Assembly (NCBI GenBank): GCA_023079485.1
Contig: CM041083.1
Coordinates: 104,051,054-104,115,053, forward strand
Length of the DNA stretch: 64,000 bases
Reading direction: 5' to 3'
Origin: Archilochus colubris
Taxonomy: Eukaryota; Chordata; Aves; Apodiformes; Trochilidae
The notes below the pieces were generated by a model, which worked only from the letters and a program-made list of their open reading frames with translations, searched no databases and was not told where the DNA came from. Both the position numbers and the translations under genes were made by a program. Below, piece by piece: positions 24,747-37,117 of the stretch; the first letter of the stretch is position 1; the number at the start of each line of letters is the position of its first letter.

Positions 24747-27004
24747 GTAAGTAAAATATTGTCAATTAACAAATGAAAGACTGTATCATAAAGGCCGCTT
24801 CTATTGAGAAAGTAAAGTCTTTTAAAATACCTTTCTACCTTCTGAACTATATCTTCCAACTCCAGGCATCTCCCACAGCTTAGTTAATAGATGTCATGAT
24901 GAAACCTTAAATTTAATGGTTACTATTTTGTACTATTTTGAATCACTTTTTCTTTGTATCTTAGAACATTGTCTTATGAGCGTGCACTGTATGGCCCTCA
25001 TGAAAAAGAAGAAATATGATAAAAAACTGATGTCAGTATAATTCTTATTACTAATACATCTACAACCTATTACAGATATATGTGTAAATAAATGTGCAGG
25101 AAGTGCAGTAGATGCCATTTACAAAGTGCAGTTCAGACTGGATTAGTTATTTTTATGTCAATGTCAGTTTTACCCTAATCTTAGTCTGATAATGGAATTT
25201 TTCGTGAACAACCAAAATGCATTTCAATTGCAAACAAGTAATTGAGGACTATATTTAAAAAGTAAATACATTCTATTGTGGTAAGAGAACCTCTAACAAG
25301 TCATTTTTTTCCAGTTAAGTTAAATAACTTTACATTGTACTATATACTTTATATCAATCAAAAATGCCGAAAAGCAGTACATAAAGCAAAAATACTTTGA
25401 AGATTCAAGGTAAGGTTTTTGTTGGTGAAAGGGTGGGCCATATGCCAGAAGACTTTCAAATGGGTTTTTCTCTAATTTCAACAGAGAATTGTTTTTAATG
25501 ATCGTAAAATAATTTTTTGTCGGTGAACTGAGCACTAAGGAATTGCAATGAGATAGATAATACAGTGGAATCATAAGTTCTGAAAGATAATAAAGACAAA
25601 TTAAAGCAAACAAACAAAAACTGATCCATTAAACAAGAATAAAAATGGCTATTGCAGTTACAAGTGATTCCATGATGGCTTGAAAACTGGCATTTCAAAG
25701 TGCTTCAAGTTTTGTGGAATACGTTTGTATGCTTAAAAGTGCCAGTCACTTCCCTAGGAGACACCTGAGCAAGGCTGAAATGTTTTGAAGTGTTTACATG
25801 TGGTAATGCTAATAATTTGGAGTAAAAGATAAACCTTTCACTCCAGGTTAAATAAAGACCTACACAAGAAGCATGAAAGTTTGTGGGAACTGACATAAAA
25901 GTTTCATTAAGCAGATTTATGGTGTGGCATAAGGAAAAAGTGGGATATACTGTGCACCTGGGGTCTGGCTCTGTACTCACTGATACCTGCAAGAGTTTTC
26001 CTTTTGACTTACATATGGACAAATATTTCAAACATGTGATAAAATAATTTGTAAAAGTATACAGGAGATGTGTATATATATTAAAAAAGTATGCTACCTC
26101 TGCTATGGGAACTCTATGGATTATTTGAGCCTGAATTCATGTAAATACAAAAAGATGTAGGTGGAGTTGCATCTCTTATTTAGGTTTTCAAAACCTGCCC
26201 ATGAAATGTAAGTGGCAGACTTTGATCCTAGAGATTTTTTCATCTCTGTCTAAGAAAATGTTCCAGAATTGTTTCTCAGTCAATGCAGTTTCTGCATTAG
26301 GTTTTTTATGAGATAATGCACTAATGCCATCTTGGACTTCTAACACTAAATTCTGATAATATTGAACTTACTCATTCCACTAATAAATATCAAGTTTGGT
26401 TATTTGGGATTGAAGTAAATAAAAGCTGTGTCAGGCCTAAAAAAAAAATGTTTTTTTCTTAAAAAAAAGCTATAAATTATGTTGACTTAATACTAATTGT
26501 TTCATTCAGGTTCTCAATTATTCACAGTCATTTAAAAAGTTCCAGCTAAAGTTCCACCTTTTTATTAAGACTTTTCAAAATAATCTTGGTGGTTTTGATG
26601 GAATAAAAGCAAGAAGTTTTAATTCAGTAATAAAACAATGAGGAATAAAACACACAAGATTGTAAATAGAGTATTAACCTTTATATAAAGGCCTCTAAAA
26701 GGCTAGAGTTTCAATACTGTGCTCTGGAACACTGCAAACAATTAACAATATATTTATGTGTAATTTATATAAATAAAGCAATGGCTTTCATAATGTGAAA
26801 TTATTGTAAAAACATTTCCACTGAAAAAGTCATCTGTCCAGGACCACTTCAGTCTTACCTGAAATAATTACACATGGAAATAATTCTATGTTTATCACAA
26901 TGAGAACATGTAATACGCACCTTTATCTGATGTAGTATCACATATAATTTTAATGCTAAGTGAACTAGAAGATGCTTACTATATTCTTTTCTCTTCCTTT
27001 CCAG
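24747..27004 (+). other. NCAM2 intron 3
   Basis: A phase-1 intron of about 2.26 kb, from GTAAGT to CTTTCCAG. It is AT-rich, without a recognised transposon. Small frames at 25320-26031 on the minus strand show no known features. Confidence 0.9.
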
Positions 27005-27148
27005 AAAAACTCACTTTTCAAGACATAGTATCTCCACAGGAGTTCAGGCAGGGAGAAGATGCAGAAGTTGTTTGCCGTGTTACCAGTTCACCTGCTCCTG
27101 TTGTCAGCTGGTTGTATCGGAACGAGGAAGTCACAGCTGTTGCTGACA
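27005..27148 (+). CDS. NCAM2: NCAM2 exon encoding first half of Ig domain 2
   Basis: The acceptor is CTCTTCCTTTCCAG and the donor is GTTAGT, slightly weaker than consensus; phase 1 on both sides; 144 nt. The product includes [18 protein letters not shown], then AEVVCRV with the first Ig2 Cys, and [11 protein letters not shown] with the core Trp. At the position where NCAM1 Ig2 carries a basic heparin-binding stretch, this protein has an acidic or neutral one ([10 protein letters not shown]). That is consistent with NCAM2 and suggests a different glycosaminoglycan interaction; the functional statement is inference. The preceding intron is about 2.3 kb and the following one about 3.3 kb. Confidence 0.98.
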
Positions 27149-27769
27149 GTTAGTATTTTGGTAACTCTTTAAGCTATACATTCTAATTAATAGTAAAATA
27201 TTATTGTAAAAGAAGATTAATGACAGTATAGTGGAGGATGGATTTTGGCCCATCAGCCTACATAGAATTTGCCTAGGTTCTGTGGTCTATAGAGAATTTT
27301 TATATACAATGGTTTTCTTCATTTTTTTTTTCCATTGGTAATATTGTCCATGTGATATGAGGTCCAAATGCCCAAAATATTGCCGGGGGCTCCTTTGCAG
27401 GAATTCTTCCTAGATTGCCATGTGTGTAGAAGTTGAACACATTTTTAAAACATACACAGATGAACTTCGTTGTGCACACAAAGCTGTGACACTGACCAAA
27501 CACTGCATTGGTTGTGATAAGCTTGCATATTAGTTCAGACTTTCAAGTGCAGAGGCTTTTTGTACTGTCATGAGCCTTTACTTGCATGACTGAGAGACCC
27601 CTTGAGTTAAAAACAACTGGGGATATAGGTGATCTATTTAGGCTAGATTTCCCCAACTGTTAAACTGATAAAAGTTTGGTGAAGATGAATTTCACCTTTG
27701 GTACATTCAAGTACTTATGCTGCAGAGAAGAAATTAATTAGGCGTTTAAAATTAGTGTGATTTACCCCC

Positions 27770-27985
27770 TATAACTATATATAAAATATAAATAAAATAT
27801 TTACATAATATATATATAATATCAATAAAATACATATAAAATAAATAAAATATATAGTTATAAATATATAAAATATATAAAACTATATTTTAACTATAAT
27901 TTTATATGTTTATATTTTAAACTATATACTTTTAAATAAAATTTTAATATATTTTTAACTATATATTTTAAAGTTTTTAATTAAA
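27770..27985. repeat. AT-rich low-complexity block
   Basis: About 215 bases composed almost entirely of A and T, with imperfect repeats of TAAAATATA and TATATAAA words. It has many self-complementary stretches and could unwind easily. Confidence 0.85.
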
Positions 27986-29433
27986 TGCATAGATGTGACT
28001 TTTTAACAATTTTCGCTAACAGTGCTTACAATGAGAAAATGTAGAACATGTTCTGATATAAGGTCATATCCAAGTAAGATCCCAGTCATGCTTGGGAGGA
28101 AGTGACATTTCAAATAATGTAAAAATAGGACATTCTGAACCTCATGAGTTTTGACAATGTCTATATGGATTTATAATACAGTAGAAAAAGAGCATACCCA
28201 AAGTCTTACTGTTCATGTGTTGTGAAATAAAAAATCTCAGGTTCATATTGCATTCCCTGCTTCTAAATCTCCAGCTAAGCATCAGTACCTGTAATATATC
28301 TGCATAATTTCAAATTGAATCACATCAAATTTGCCTGGCATGTTTTAAGTGATGCCTATTAAAAAAAATAATTATTCCTTTGGGTTTTAGTTCATAGTTA
28401 CATGAACACTGAATAATTTCAAATACAAACTGAATTGCGCATTGCAGTGTATTCTAGGGGTAGAAGAAAGCTGCTTCTCTTTTTAATCATTCAAGCACTA
28501 GCATAGTAGGAAGACATGAGAAAATGTTATTGCTCTAATTTATTGGCTTTTCTGTTATTTTCTTGACCATTCTCCTGTTGTATACGTTACAGCTAGTAGG
28601 ACTTTTGGAGCACAGACTTTTGACTACTTTTATTTTGTAAATTCTTGACAGTTCCTAGTACCTGTATTTGTATGTTTGATTTTAAGAGAAGACTGATTTG
28701 TTCTGCCAGAAGTCCCATGCACAAAATCAGAAATGAAAATCTATCGAGGGTTTTTGCTGTGCAGTAGGCCTGTAGCTGAAAAAGCTATGGATGAAATAAC
28801 TTCTCACCATTCTCAATTAGTTTCTGTATGTTCCAGGTACCTTATTTGCTCCATATAATTTGTATGTGATAGTGTCTGAAATGACATTAATGTTCAAGCA
28901 TGACTTAAATAAACTATATATATTTAGTGTAAATGTACTGAAGCAATTGGTGTCCTGTAAACCTCTTACAGGTAAATAGTAACTAAATTTTATGCTTACA
29001 TTTCTCTCTTCATTTTCTGCTAGAGTTCTTGGTAATGAAACAGAACCCACATGGCATAAAAAGCTGTTTCATCTGTAAATATGTATGCACATATGTTCTC
29101 TGAGTAGACTCTTAGCTGTATAATTGACATAAAAGCTTTTCTACCAAGTGTTGTTTATCACTATTTTGGAATATCAGTGTTGTGGGAAATCTAGCATGCT
29201 TTAAAATTCTAGCAGAATCAAAAGGGAAAGCAAAGCAAAAAATGACATTTGGTTGCTAGTTGAAACTGAAAGCTAGTAAATCTCATCATCCTCCAGTGCT
29301 GAAAGGATTGACACTACTTCAAAGAGAAGCCAAAAGACATGAATAACAAGTATGCAAGTTCTTCAGCAATCACATACACTGAACTGCAGGAAGTAATTCT
29401 CCTCAGAAGAGTCCATTAATATTGAGTGGTTAT

Positions 29434-30077
29434 TGTGGGTTGACCTTGGCCAGCTTCCAGGTGCCTACCCAGCTACTCTCTCAGTTCTCTTCCTCAACAG
29501 GACAGGGGGATAAAGTAAGATGATAAAAAGCTTGCAGGTCATGTGTTTTAACACAGCGATGTCACTCACTGATTACCAGCACAGACAAAATGGATTTTAA
29601 CTGGGGAAAAGTAGATGAATTTATTAACAGTTAAAAAGAGTTAAAGGGTGAAAAATGAAGACAAGACTAAAGAAACACCTCCCTTATTTCTTGCGGGCTC
29701 AACTTCATTGCCTAATCCTTAATAACCCCCTCCCTCCCCCAGGCAGTGCAGGGGGATGGGGAATGGGGATTCTGGTCAGTCCATAACAGCTTGAGCATGG
29801 GTCCTTTCCATGGGCTGCTGCAGTTGTACAGGAAAAACTTGCTCCAGTATGATCTCCTCTGTGGCTGCAGTGCGGATTCCTGCTCCATCAGTCTCCCCAA
29901 GGGCTGCAGTGGATTTCTCCTGAAATGCCTTAAGCAACTCTTCCCTCTCCCCCTCAGTGCTTGCAGGGCTTTTTCTCACATTTTGTTCCTCACCCCTCAT
30001 GGCCCAGCAGCATTTTGCCCTTCCTTACTGAGAAATTATTTCGCATAGTGCCATAAAATGGGCACAAATACAGTTGG
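29434..30077 (+). mobile_element. Solo LTR of an avian endogenous retrovirus
   Basis: Starts TGTGGGTTGACCTTGGCCAG and runs through CAACAGGACAGGGGGATAAA, GGGTCCTTTCCATGGGCTGC and GTCTCCCCAAGGGCTGCAG to about ATACAG at 30077. The word order is that of a dispersed bird LTR repeat and it shares its plan with the LTR at 22421. There is no internal coding region. GTTAT before and GTTAAT after the element may be a diverged target-site duplication. It is in sense orientation within NCAM2 intron 4. The 3' third is shortened relative to the copy at 22.4 kb. Confidence 0.7.
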
Positions 30078-30473
30078 TTAATCTATTTAGAGAGGGAAGA
30101 AGCATTTTAGTTACTATAAATTCCTTTATTTATATTTTTTTTCATTTCTATAATCTTTTTGATCTTGTAGGTAGGTGTTAATGAATATTCCACTCACTTT
30201 GCAATGATTTATAAATTTAACTTGCATTTGGTGACTCCTCAGAGTAAGTAGGAAGTTGTGGATGGAAAATCCAGACTGAATTTTAGAAAATGGCAATGTA
30301 TTTGTAGTGGGAATAAATCTAAATTTATCAGTTGACATTTTACTTTGAAATTGATGAAGGTTTTTTTTAGATCATTCTGATCCTACAGAAAAAGCACATA
30401 AAAAATGCTCTTAATTTAACATTCCTTGTGTTGTCTTCATTTACTTACAGCACTTAATCTCTTACCTTTTTAG

Positions 30474-30611
30474 ATCGATTTGCAGTGTTAGCAAACAATA
30501 ATCTCCAAATTCTTAACATCAATAAAAGTGATGAAGGAGTATACAGATGTGAAGGAAGAGTGGAAGCCAGAGGAGAAATTGACTTTCGGGACATAATTGT
30601 AATTGTGAACG
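30474..30611 (+). CDS. NCAM2: NCAM2 exon encoding second half of Ig domain 2
   Basis: The acceptor is CTTACCTTTTTAG and the donor is GTAAGG; phase 1 on both sides; 138 nt. It encodes [18 protein letters not shown], then [18 protein letters not shown] (the D-x-G-x-Y-x-C motif closing the Ig2 disulfide) and [12 protein letters not shown] in LNINKS is a potential N-glycosylation sequon. The RCEGR-x-x-ARGEI segment is shared by NCAM1 and NCAM2; the flanking residues fit NCAM2. The intron that follows (30612-36945) carries a long purine tract and a CR1 element. Confidence 0.98.
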
Positions 30612-32144
30612 GTAAGGAATAAAAGTTGTTGAATAGAATTCTTGCTTTGCTTGATGATTATAGCCTATTTTAAAATCTATCAGCTTCTAATAAAGTCCCT
30701 ACTAAGCTGGTTAGTATAGCTTCCATGCCTGTTTCATATTGTTTTTCTATGAATGTAATAGTTTAATTTTTTTATCTACTATAATGTGTAAGCAGAACTT
30801 AGAGAACTTAATTGCATTTCATAATACCAATATATATAAATATGTAAAAGCTGGGCTATTTTAATTACTGGAAAACTGGCAATTACTTTAAGACTCGGGT
30901 TTCAGATTATATAACACACAGGAGTTCAGCTCACCCTGTATTTTTCAATATTTTGTCATTTACTGGTAAAAAAGCGCACTTGATTTTTCAGGTATTCATC
31001 TTCATTGCATTGAACACATCTTATTAAGTGTCCCAAAAGTCACAGATGAATTTTATTAGATTAGCAGTATTGCTTATAGATTTTTAACATTTTTGTTTTG
31101 GTTTTTGATTTTTGTGTTTTTTTAATGAAGAGTAAAATGTACAAGTTGTCTGGAAGAGGGCATTATACAGGAAGAGGGCATTATACATTTTATAAGTTTA
31201 TAATAATTCTCTAGGGAGGAATATGAACAGACTGAGACAAAATATGAGGCACTGAGGTGAACTACTATTTTGAACTCAGGGTTGACCTGTTGAAAAATGA
31301 ATATCTCCTCATAGGGTTTTCATAAAGAACACAGTTCCTAAAAGGTATTTGCTAAGAATCCTGTTTAATGCCAGCTTTTCAATGAAACTACTTCTATCAT
31401 GCCTATTAGGTTCTTAGTTTTAAATGCTTGACTTTTAAAACTTGACTGGTCCTTCTCAGAAAACCTCAGTTTACAGAAGTTATTACATAAGTTAAATTCT
31501 CAGTTCATTTCGGGAGAAAAAGCAGCTTCTGGCCAAAGTATAATTCAGTCTATTTAGTCAAGCAGCAGCCTTTGAAGCAGAATTCTTTAGATTGATGTAC
31601 ATAGTATAAAGACAGTGCCAAGCAAATGAGTGTTTATCCTACATATTGAGATAGAATATAACAGCACATGTCCGGTGCACTGTTTTCCTCTCTGTGCATT
31701 GTGTACTATATTACCTGGTTCTCTACATTTTCAAAACAGGGCATCTGACAGCATTTGAAATGTTTAGTGACATTTTCCTGTGCTGGTATTTGTGTATATG
31801 CATTTAGAATGACATTCTGAACACCTTTCAATTCTACCTGATATTTGTGGTTGAGCTAAGAGGAACCTGTATTTACCTAAATTATTTTTTCTTTTTTTGT
31901 GCGGATTGTATCCACAAATTTGGCTCAGCAAAAATTTATTATGACTCTGTAAAAGCTAACACCCAAATATTTCTAGACTTTAGTCCATAGTTTTGGGTGG
32001 AGAAGGGTGAGTGATTTTGCCATGGTTACTCATGTAGGGTGGTATCAATCAAGATATAGTTTCTGCTTCATTTATAGAAATAAATTATTTCCTACATAAA
32101 GCTAAACTTAGCCCAAAATTTCTGTTAGTGTACTGTTAAAAATC

Positions 32145-32384
32145 AGAAAAAGAAGAGAAAAGAAGAGAAAAGAAGAGAAGAGAAGAGAAGAGAAGAGAAG
32201 AGAAGAGAAGAGAAGAGAAAAGAAAAGAAAAGAAAAGAAAAGAAAAGAAAAGAAAAGAAAAGAAAAGAAAAGAAAAGAAAAGAAAAGAAAAGAAAAGAAA
32301 AGAAAAGAAAAGAAAAGAAAAGAAAAGAGAAAAGAAAAAAGAAAAGAAAAGAAAAGAGAAAAGAAAAAAGAAGAGAAAAGAAAA
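32145..32384 (+). repeat. 240-bp uninterrupted homopurine tract, (AAGAG)n and (AAAAG)n
   Basis: Every base from 32145 to 32384 on the plus strand is A or G. A block of AGAAG units (about 32171-32217) is followed by a longer block of AAAAG units (about 32218-32326), then imperfect units. The tract is near mirror-symmetric, the arrangement known to favour intramolecular triplex (H-DNA). In the gene's sense RNA it is a purine run. Reading frames crossing it on the minus strand are Phe/Leu/Ser low complexity and not genes. Confidence 0.97.
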
Positions 32385-32699
32385 TTGTAGTTGTCTTTGG
32401 TGAAATGGAAAACATGAATGAACTGGATTTGGTAAATAAAATTTTTAAACAGCAAAAAAGGAGCAACCTGTAGGACAGTAAAAGGTACATAGTTGTATTT
32501 CCACCCTGTCTCCTTTTTGAAATCCTAAACAATATGCTTATTATCCAATGCTTACTTTGGATAATAACACAAGCTTGGTATGAAAAAGGAAGCTATCATG
32601 ACAGGTTTTGTATGTAGAAACTATTTAAATTTAGAACTTTACTGTTTACTTACAATGCAATAGTGCCTAGAGTATCTATAGAAAGATCTAAGTTCTATG

Positions 32700-33745
32700 A
32701 ACACACATAGCAAGAAATATGTGAGATCTCCCAAGCTGGGTAAAGTCCAGCTAAACAACATAGAAAAATTGGTGGTAAATGGCTCCTTTTCAAGCTGACC
32801 ACCTGTCACAAGTGGTGTTCACCTGGGATGAATATTGGGCTCAATGTTGTTTAGTATCTTCACAAGTCATCTGGATGATGGGATAAAGCATACCCTACTG
32901 AAGTTTGCCTGTGTATCAAACTAAGTGAGGAGGTGAACACTTTGAAGAGGAGAGCCACCCTGAAGGAAGGCCCGGGTTAGCTGGAAAAATTGGCTTATAA
33001 GAACTTTATGAAGTTCAACAACATGAAGGGTAAGATCTTTCACCGGAGAAAACAGCCCGGGAGTGAAGCACAGTCTGGGATGCACCTGGCTGGGGAGCAG
33101 CTCTGTGGAAAGGCATCTGGGGTTCCTGGTGGACAAAAAGCTCAGGATGAGTGCACAGTGTGCTGCAGCAGCAAAGCCAACAGGATGCTGGGCTGCATCA
33201 ACAAGGGCATCATCAGCAGAGGTAAAGAAGTCATCATCCCACTCTACTGATCACTTGTCAGTCAGCAACTGAAACACTGGATTCAGTTCTGAAAAGATGC
33301 AGACAGGCTGGAGAGAGCCCAGAGAAGGGTCACAAAGATGATCAGAGGATTGGAAAGTCTGCTGTATGAGGAAAGGCTGAGAGAACTGGGTTTATTGAGC
33401 CTGCAGAAAAGAAGACATCACCATGTCCCACTACTGGAAGGGTGGCTACAAAGCAGACAGACACTCCGTTTACAAGGAGTCACATGGAAAAAGATGAAAA
33501 ATCCTGGGTGCAAGTTACTCCTGGGGAGATTCCAATTGGACACCAGAGAAAATTATTTCATTATGAGATCAGCCACAGGAATGATCTCTCCAGTAAAGTG
33601 ATGGATTCCCCAGCACTGGATGCTTTTAAGATTCAGCTGGACAAGGCATTGAGCCACCTTGTCTAGCCTGTGCTTTTGCCAAGGTTGGACCAGATGATCC
33701 TTGAGGTCCCTTCCAACTTGGTATTCTATAATTTTATATAGGAAT
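32700..33745 (+). mobile_element. CR1 LINE, 3' kilobase, plus strand
   Basis: Begins in the reverse-transcriptase region; the catalytic F-A-D-D is mutated to F-A-C-V around 32900-32912. It continues through peptides such as KANRMLGCINKGIISRGKE and MIRGLESLLYEERLREL to the 3' UTR and ends with CCCTTCCAACTTGGTATTCT at about 33728. Frameshifts and stops break the frame. It shares its subfamily with the copies at 10216 and 54733; the latter is inverted relative to it. Confidence 0.94.
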
Positions 33746-36700
33746 GCTTTAGGAGAGGTGGTGTACCTCATGACACATAATTCTACCATCTCAAAACTTT
33801 AGATTTTTTTGTGAATCTTTAGGGAGAGGCATATATAAAGAATTACAAGGTTAATAACTAAATCCATAATGGTAGTCCTTGCTCTCATATATGTATTTTG
33901 GGTTTAGAGTGGAAATGCATTTTCATTAGTAAAATAGTGGCTGGTATTGTGGAAGCATTGCTGACTTATTTGGATGTAGCAGAATGCTCCATGTGTTATG
34001 TTTCTTTGCTGCAAGCAGTCCATGAGTACATTGCTTTCTAAATGTCTTTATTGTATAGCAAATACGTTTGGGTTTTTTTTTAAAGGCTAATACATACTTC
34101 ACTCAGAAGTGTAAGCTACCATAGAACTATGTTCTCAGATTCCCTTTTGCAAGAATAGTCATAAAGAATTAAGAAGAAACTATCCTTTTACTCACTGCCT
34201 TCTAGCTTGAGTGTATTTGTAGTATAGGTGACACACATCATCTCAGTCAGGGAAACGATTCGAACTAATATCAACTCTTCTGGGAACAAGTACTTTATGT
34301 AGTATTGCTTCTCTGCTTTTCTACATCTCTGTCCAACTGAGAAGGGGGGACAGAGAGAGTGGAAAAACTCTAACTAAAACATTGTGAGAGTACCCCAGCA
34401 TTACAGCATCCTGATGAAGACCAATTTCTCAGAGGCAGATGATACAGTATGAGAGAATAAAGTTAAACCTAGGGTGAAATCTCTGATTCTCATGTTCAAG
34501 AACAAGAGATAAGTTGCCACTTGGGCCATTTCGGTCATAACAAGGTCATCTCTGCCCGGTTGGATGATGCTTGTCTATGGAATGATTTCTTGTGCTATGT
34601 GGATGTATGAAAAATTGATCACCACCAGAACTATCACTGTAAAATGAAGGCTTAGACCTTGAAATCTCCAAAATGAAATGATGAGAAGGTAGTCCTCAAA
34701 CAATTTAAGAACATGTTGCAAAGATTCTTTCTTTTCCTGAAATTAGGTGGCTGTATTCATATTTAGGTACCTAAATAGCAGAAATTTTCACAGTTGATGA
34801 AGCAATATGTGCAGGTGTTATTGACTAAGTACTGAACTTTTGAACTTAGACACTTGCATGGACTGTTACTATTTTTCTTATTAATAATGACTCCCTAAGA
34901 AACAAAAATTAGGTGGCTTTAAGTGTTTTTAATTTTTATTGTGAGTAGTAATTAATTTCTTAGAAAGTTCTTATATTAAAAAGGAAAATTCTTGGTTTGT
35001 AATCATGATATAAATTTAATAGTCTAGTCTTGGAGTTAAAATAGAAGGCATTTTTAACAGCAAAAAAAGAGACAGCATTGTAGAAATGTATCTCATTTTG
35101 AAGAGAAGGAATTAACAAAGACAATGGTGTGTATTGAGATAATTCAAATGTTTTCTGACTATTATCCTAAAATTATATTCAGATCCTAAACTGGTTGACA
35201 TATCATTGGCTAAATCACATCTTGGAGAGTTGTAGATAGCAAAAAAGAAGGAATGAAATGGAAAGTATTCTAATCAGGCCAGAGTAGAATATGTTATTTC
35301 CTATACCAGTGTCCAAACTAGTTATACTGACAGCAGTTATTATCACAGGCATATAGTTTTAAAAACTAAAAGCTGTAAAAAAAAAAAAAGTATTTTGGAA
35401 GTGATATTTAGCGTTTAATGTTGCAAGACTATGCTAAATCGTTTGATGGTGAAGGCCTTGAAACGCAACACAAATCCTCTTTTTACTGACTTGCAGAAAA
35501 GAAGAAAACAGTAAATGTGCAAAGGAAGTGTTAAATTCTGTTTGCCTGACTCTTTGGTTCACAACTTTAGAGGTTCATTGCTCTGGGGACATGGTATTTC
35601 CATATCCAATCTGTAGCCCAGGCAATTTCACTTGTGATTTTGTATAATTAATACTTTAATGATTACATGTGAACAGAATTAAAATTTACTCAAAAAAATA
35701 GTTAAATATGAATGTTGAAGGAAAGTTTTATATGTAAGACAGAATTTCTAATGTATGGAAATCTAATCTTCAGGGATTAAAATGGATAATAAATTACAGT
35801 ACTTTTGGATTATATCTTTAAAATCTAAAGCTTGGGCATTTTGTCTGCTTGCAACAATGAACTTCTTCCAGATTTATTCACTACCCATTTTTACAGTGAG
35901 GTCTAATTGGCACATTTTTGTTAAAATAAATAAATAAATAAGTAAGGTTAGTGTAAAATAGAACTAAAAATTCAAGTCCTCCTGAAAATAAACACTCATT
36001 TTTTCTCTCTCTCTCTTTGGGTGAATGGGTTTATTAGATTTATTTCTTTAAGTTTTCTTTGCTCTCTGTAAAGTTTCATGAATCACATAGACCTTCTGAT
36101 CTCATTGGCATAGATAAAAAAGAATCGTTTTCAGCTAATTACCATTTTTCCTTAAATTTTAAGTGTGATATACTTGCCAGTATAGCTTAATTTGGTGTTT
36201 CCAAAGGTTCACACCTATATACATCCAAGGACAGAACCAAAGACAATCAGATCTCTTCCCAGAACAAATGAAGAGAAGAATAAAATTTTACTTTTTAAAA
36301 GAAAAATCGTATTTCTTTTAGTTGTCATTGCACTATGTCCTGGAAGACTGAAACATTAAGTGCAGAGCTAAGCCAAGTAATAGTCCTGTAGCTCTTTCTT
36401 ACCTGTGGCTGGTGAAGAATCTGTTGCTGCTGGCAGGAATTGTTTCATCCTCTCATGTTCCAGAGTATGTTTTCAGGTCTAGACATTAGAATGCACTGCT
36501 AGATGGCTAAAATGTATATAGGGTTTTCTAAGGGACATTTTTTCATGGAAGGTGTTACATGACAGAAGGATTTTGTTTGCTGAGTAATGGCCCATGCAAT
36601 TTCAGGTGGGAAAGATGTTATCTGTGAAACATTTAAATTTCATCACACCATAAAATAGTGTGAAAAGTACATAGCAACATTTATTGATCATTGCTAATTA

Positions 36701-36945
36701 TGGTACAGGGTTTTTTTTAATAATTTGATAGCTTGGAGGTTCAGTATCTTTGAAGACTTCTTAAGTAGAATACTAAGATTAGAATATTTGCTGCAAAGTA
36801 ACAAAATTGCAAGGGGAAGCCAAACACAAATTCATTTGGGTTCCCCTTCTTCTTTTTCTTTAGTCTAAGTTAAAGCTGAAAAGGACAACTCTGAGTCACT
36901 CTGATAAGATGTACTTGCTAGTGAAATGTACTTTTTTTTTTTCAG

Positions 36946-37063
36946 TTCCCCCTGCAATTACCCTTCTACAGAAATCTTTTAATGCCACTGCAGATCGAGG
37001 AGAGGAAATAACTTTGTTCTGCAGAGCCACTGGATCACCTCCACCTGAAATCAGCTGGTATAG
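36946..37063 (+). CDS. NCAM2: NCAM2 exon encoding first half of Ig domain 3
   Basis: The acceptor has a long pyrimidine run, CTTTTTTTTTTTTCAG, and the donor is GTAAGT. The exon enters in phase 1 and leaves in phase 2 (118 nt), the only point in this set where the intron splits a codon after its second base. It encodes [18 protein letters not shown] with an N-A-T glycosylation sequon that human NCAM2 also has, then [20 protein letters not shown] with the first Ig3 Cys and the core Trp. About 55 bases after the donor, a minus-strand CR1 fragment begins, unusually close to an exon. Confidence 0.97.
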
Positions 37064-37117
37064 GTAAGTTCAGTTGAAGTCTGCACTCCAGAGTTCATTG
37101 TTTTAATATGTTGCCAT

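Larger units (their letters stand above)
27149..30473 (+). other. NCAM2 intron 4
   Basis: A phase-1 intron of about 3.3 kb. It contains an A/T-only-like low-complexity block (27770-27985) and a solo LTR (29434-30077); the rest looks unique. Confidence 0.9.
30612..36945 (+). other. NCAM2 intron 5
   Basis: A phase-1 intron of about 6.3 kb with a strong polypyrimidine tract at its 3' end. It carries the purine tract at 32145-32384 and a CR1 at 32700-33745. 33746-36900 appears to be unique AT-rich sequence, with an (AAAT)n run near 35923-35941. Confidence 0.9.

Noticed and set aside
22421..30077. The LTRs at 22.4 and 29.4 kb as the two ends of one provirus
   Set aside because: The interval between them contains NCAM2 exons 2-4 with proper splice sites and no retroviral coding sequence, and the left LTR has CR1 on both sides.
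32108..32532. Two overlapping minus-strand frames of 115 and 129 residues rich in Phe, Leu and Ser
   Set aside because: They are translations of the purine tract at 32145-32384 and have no protein character beyond the repeat.
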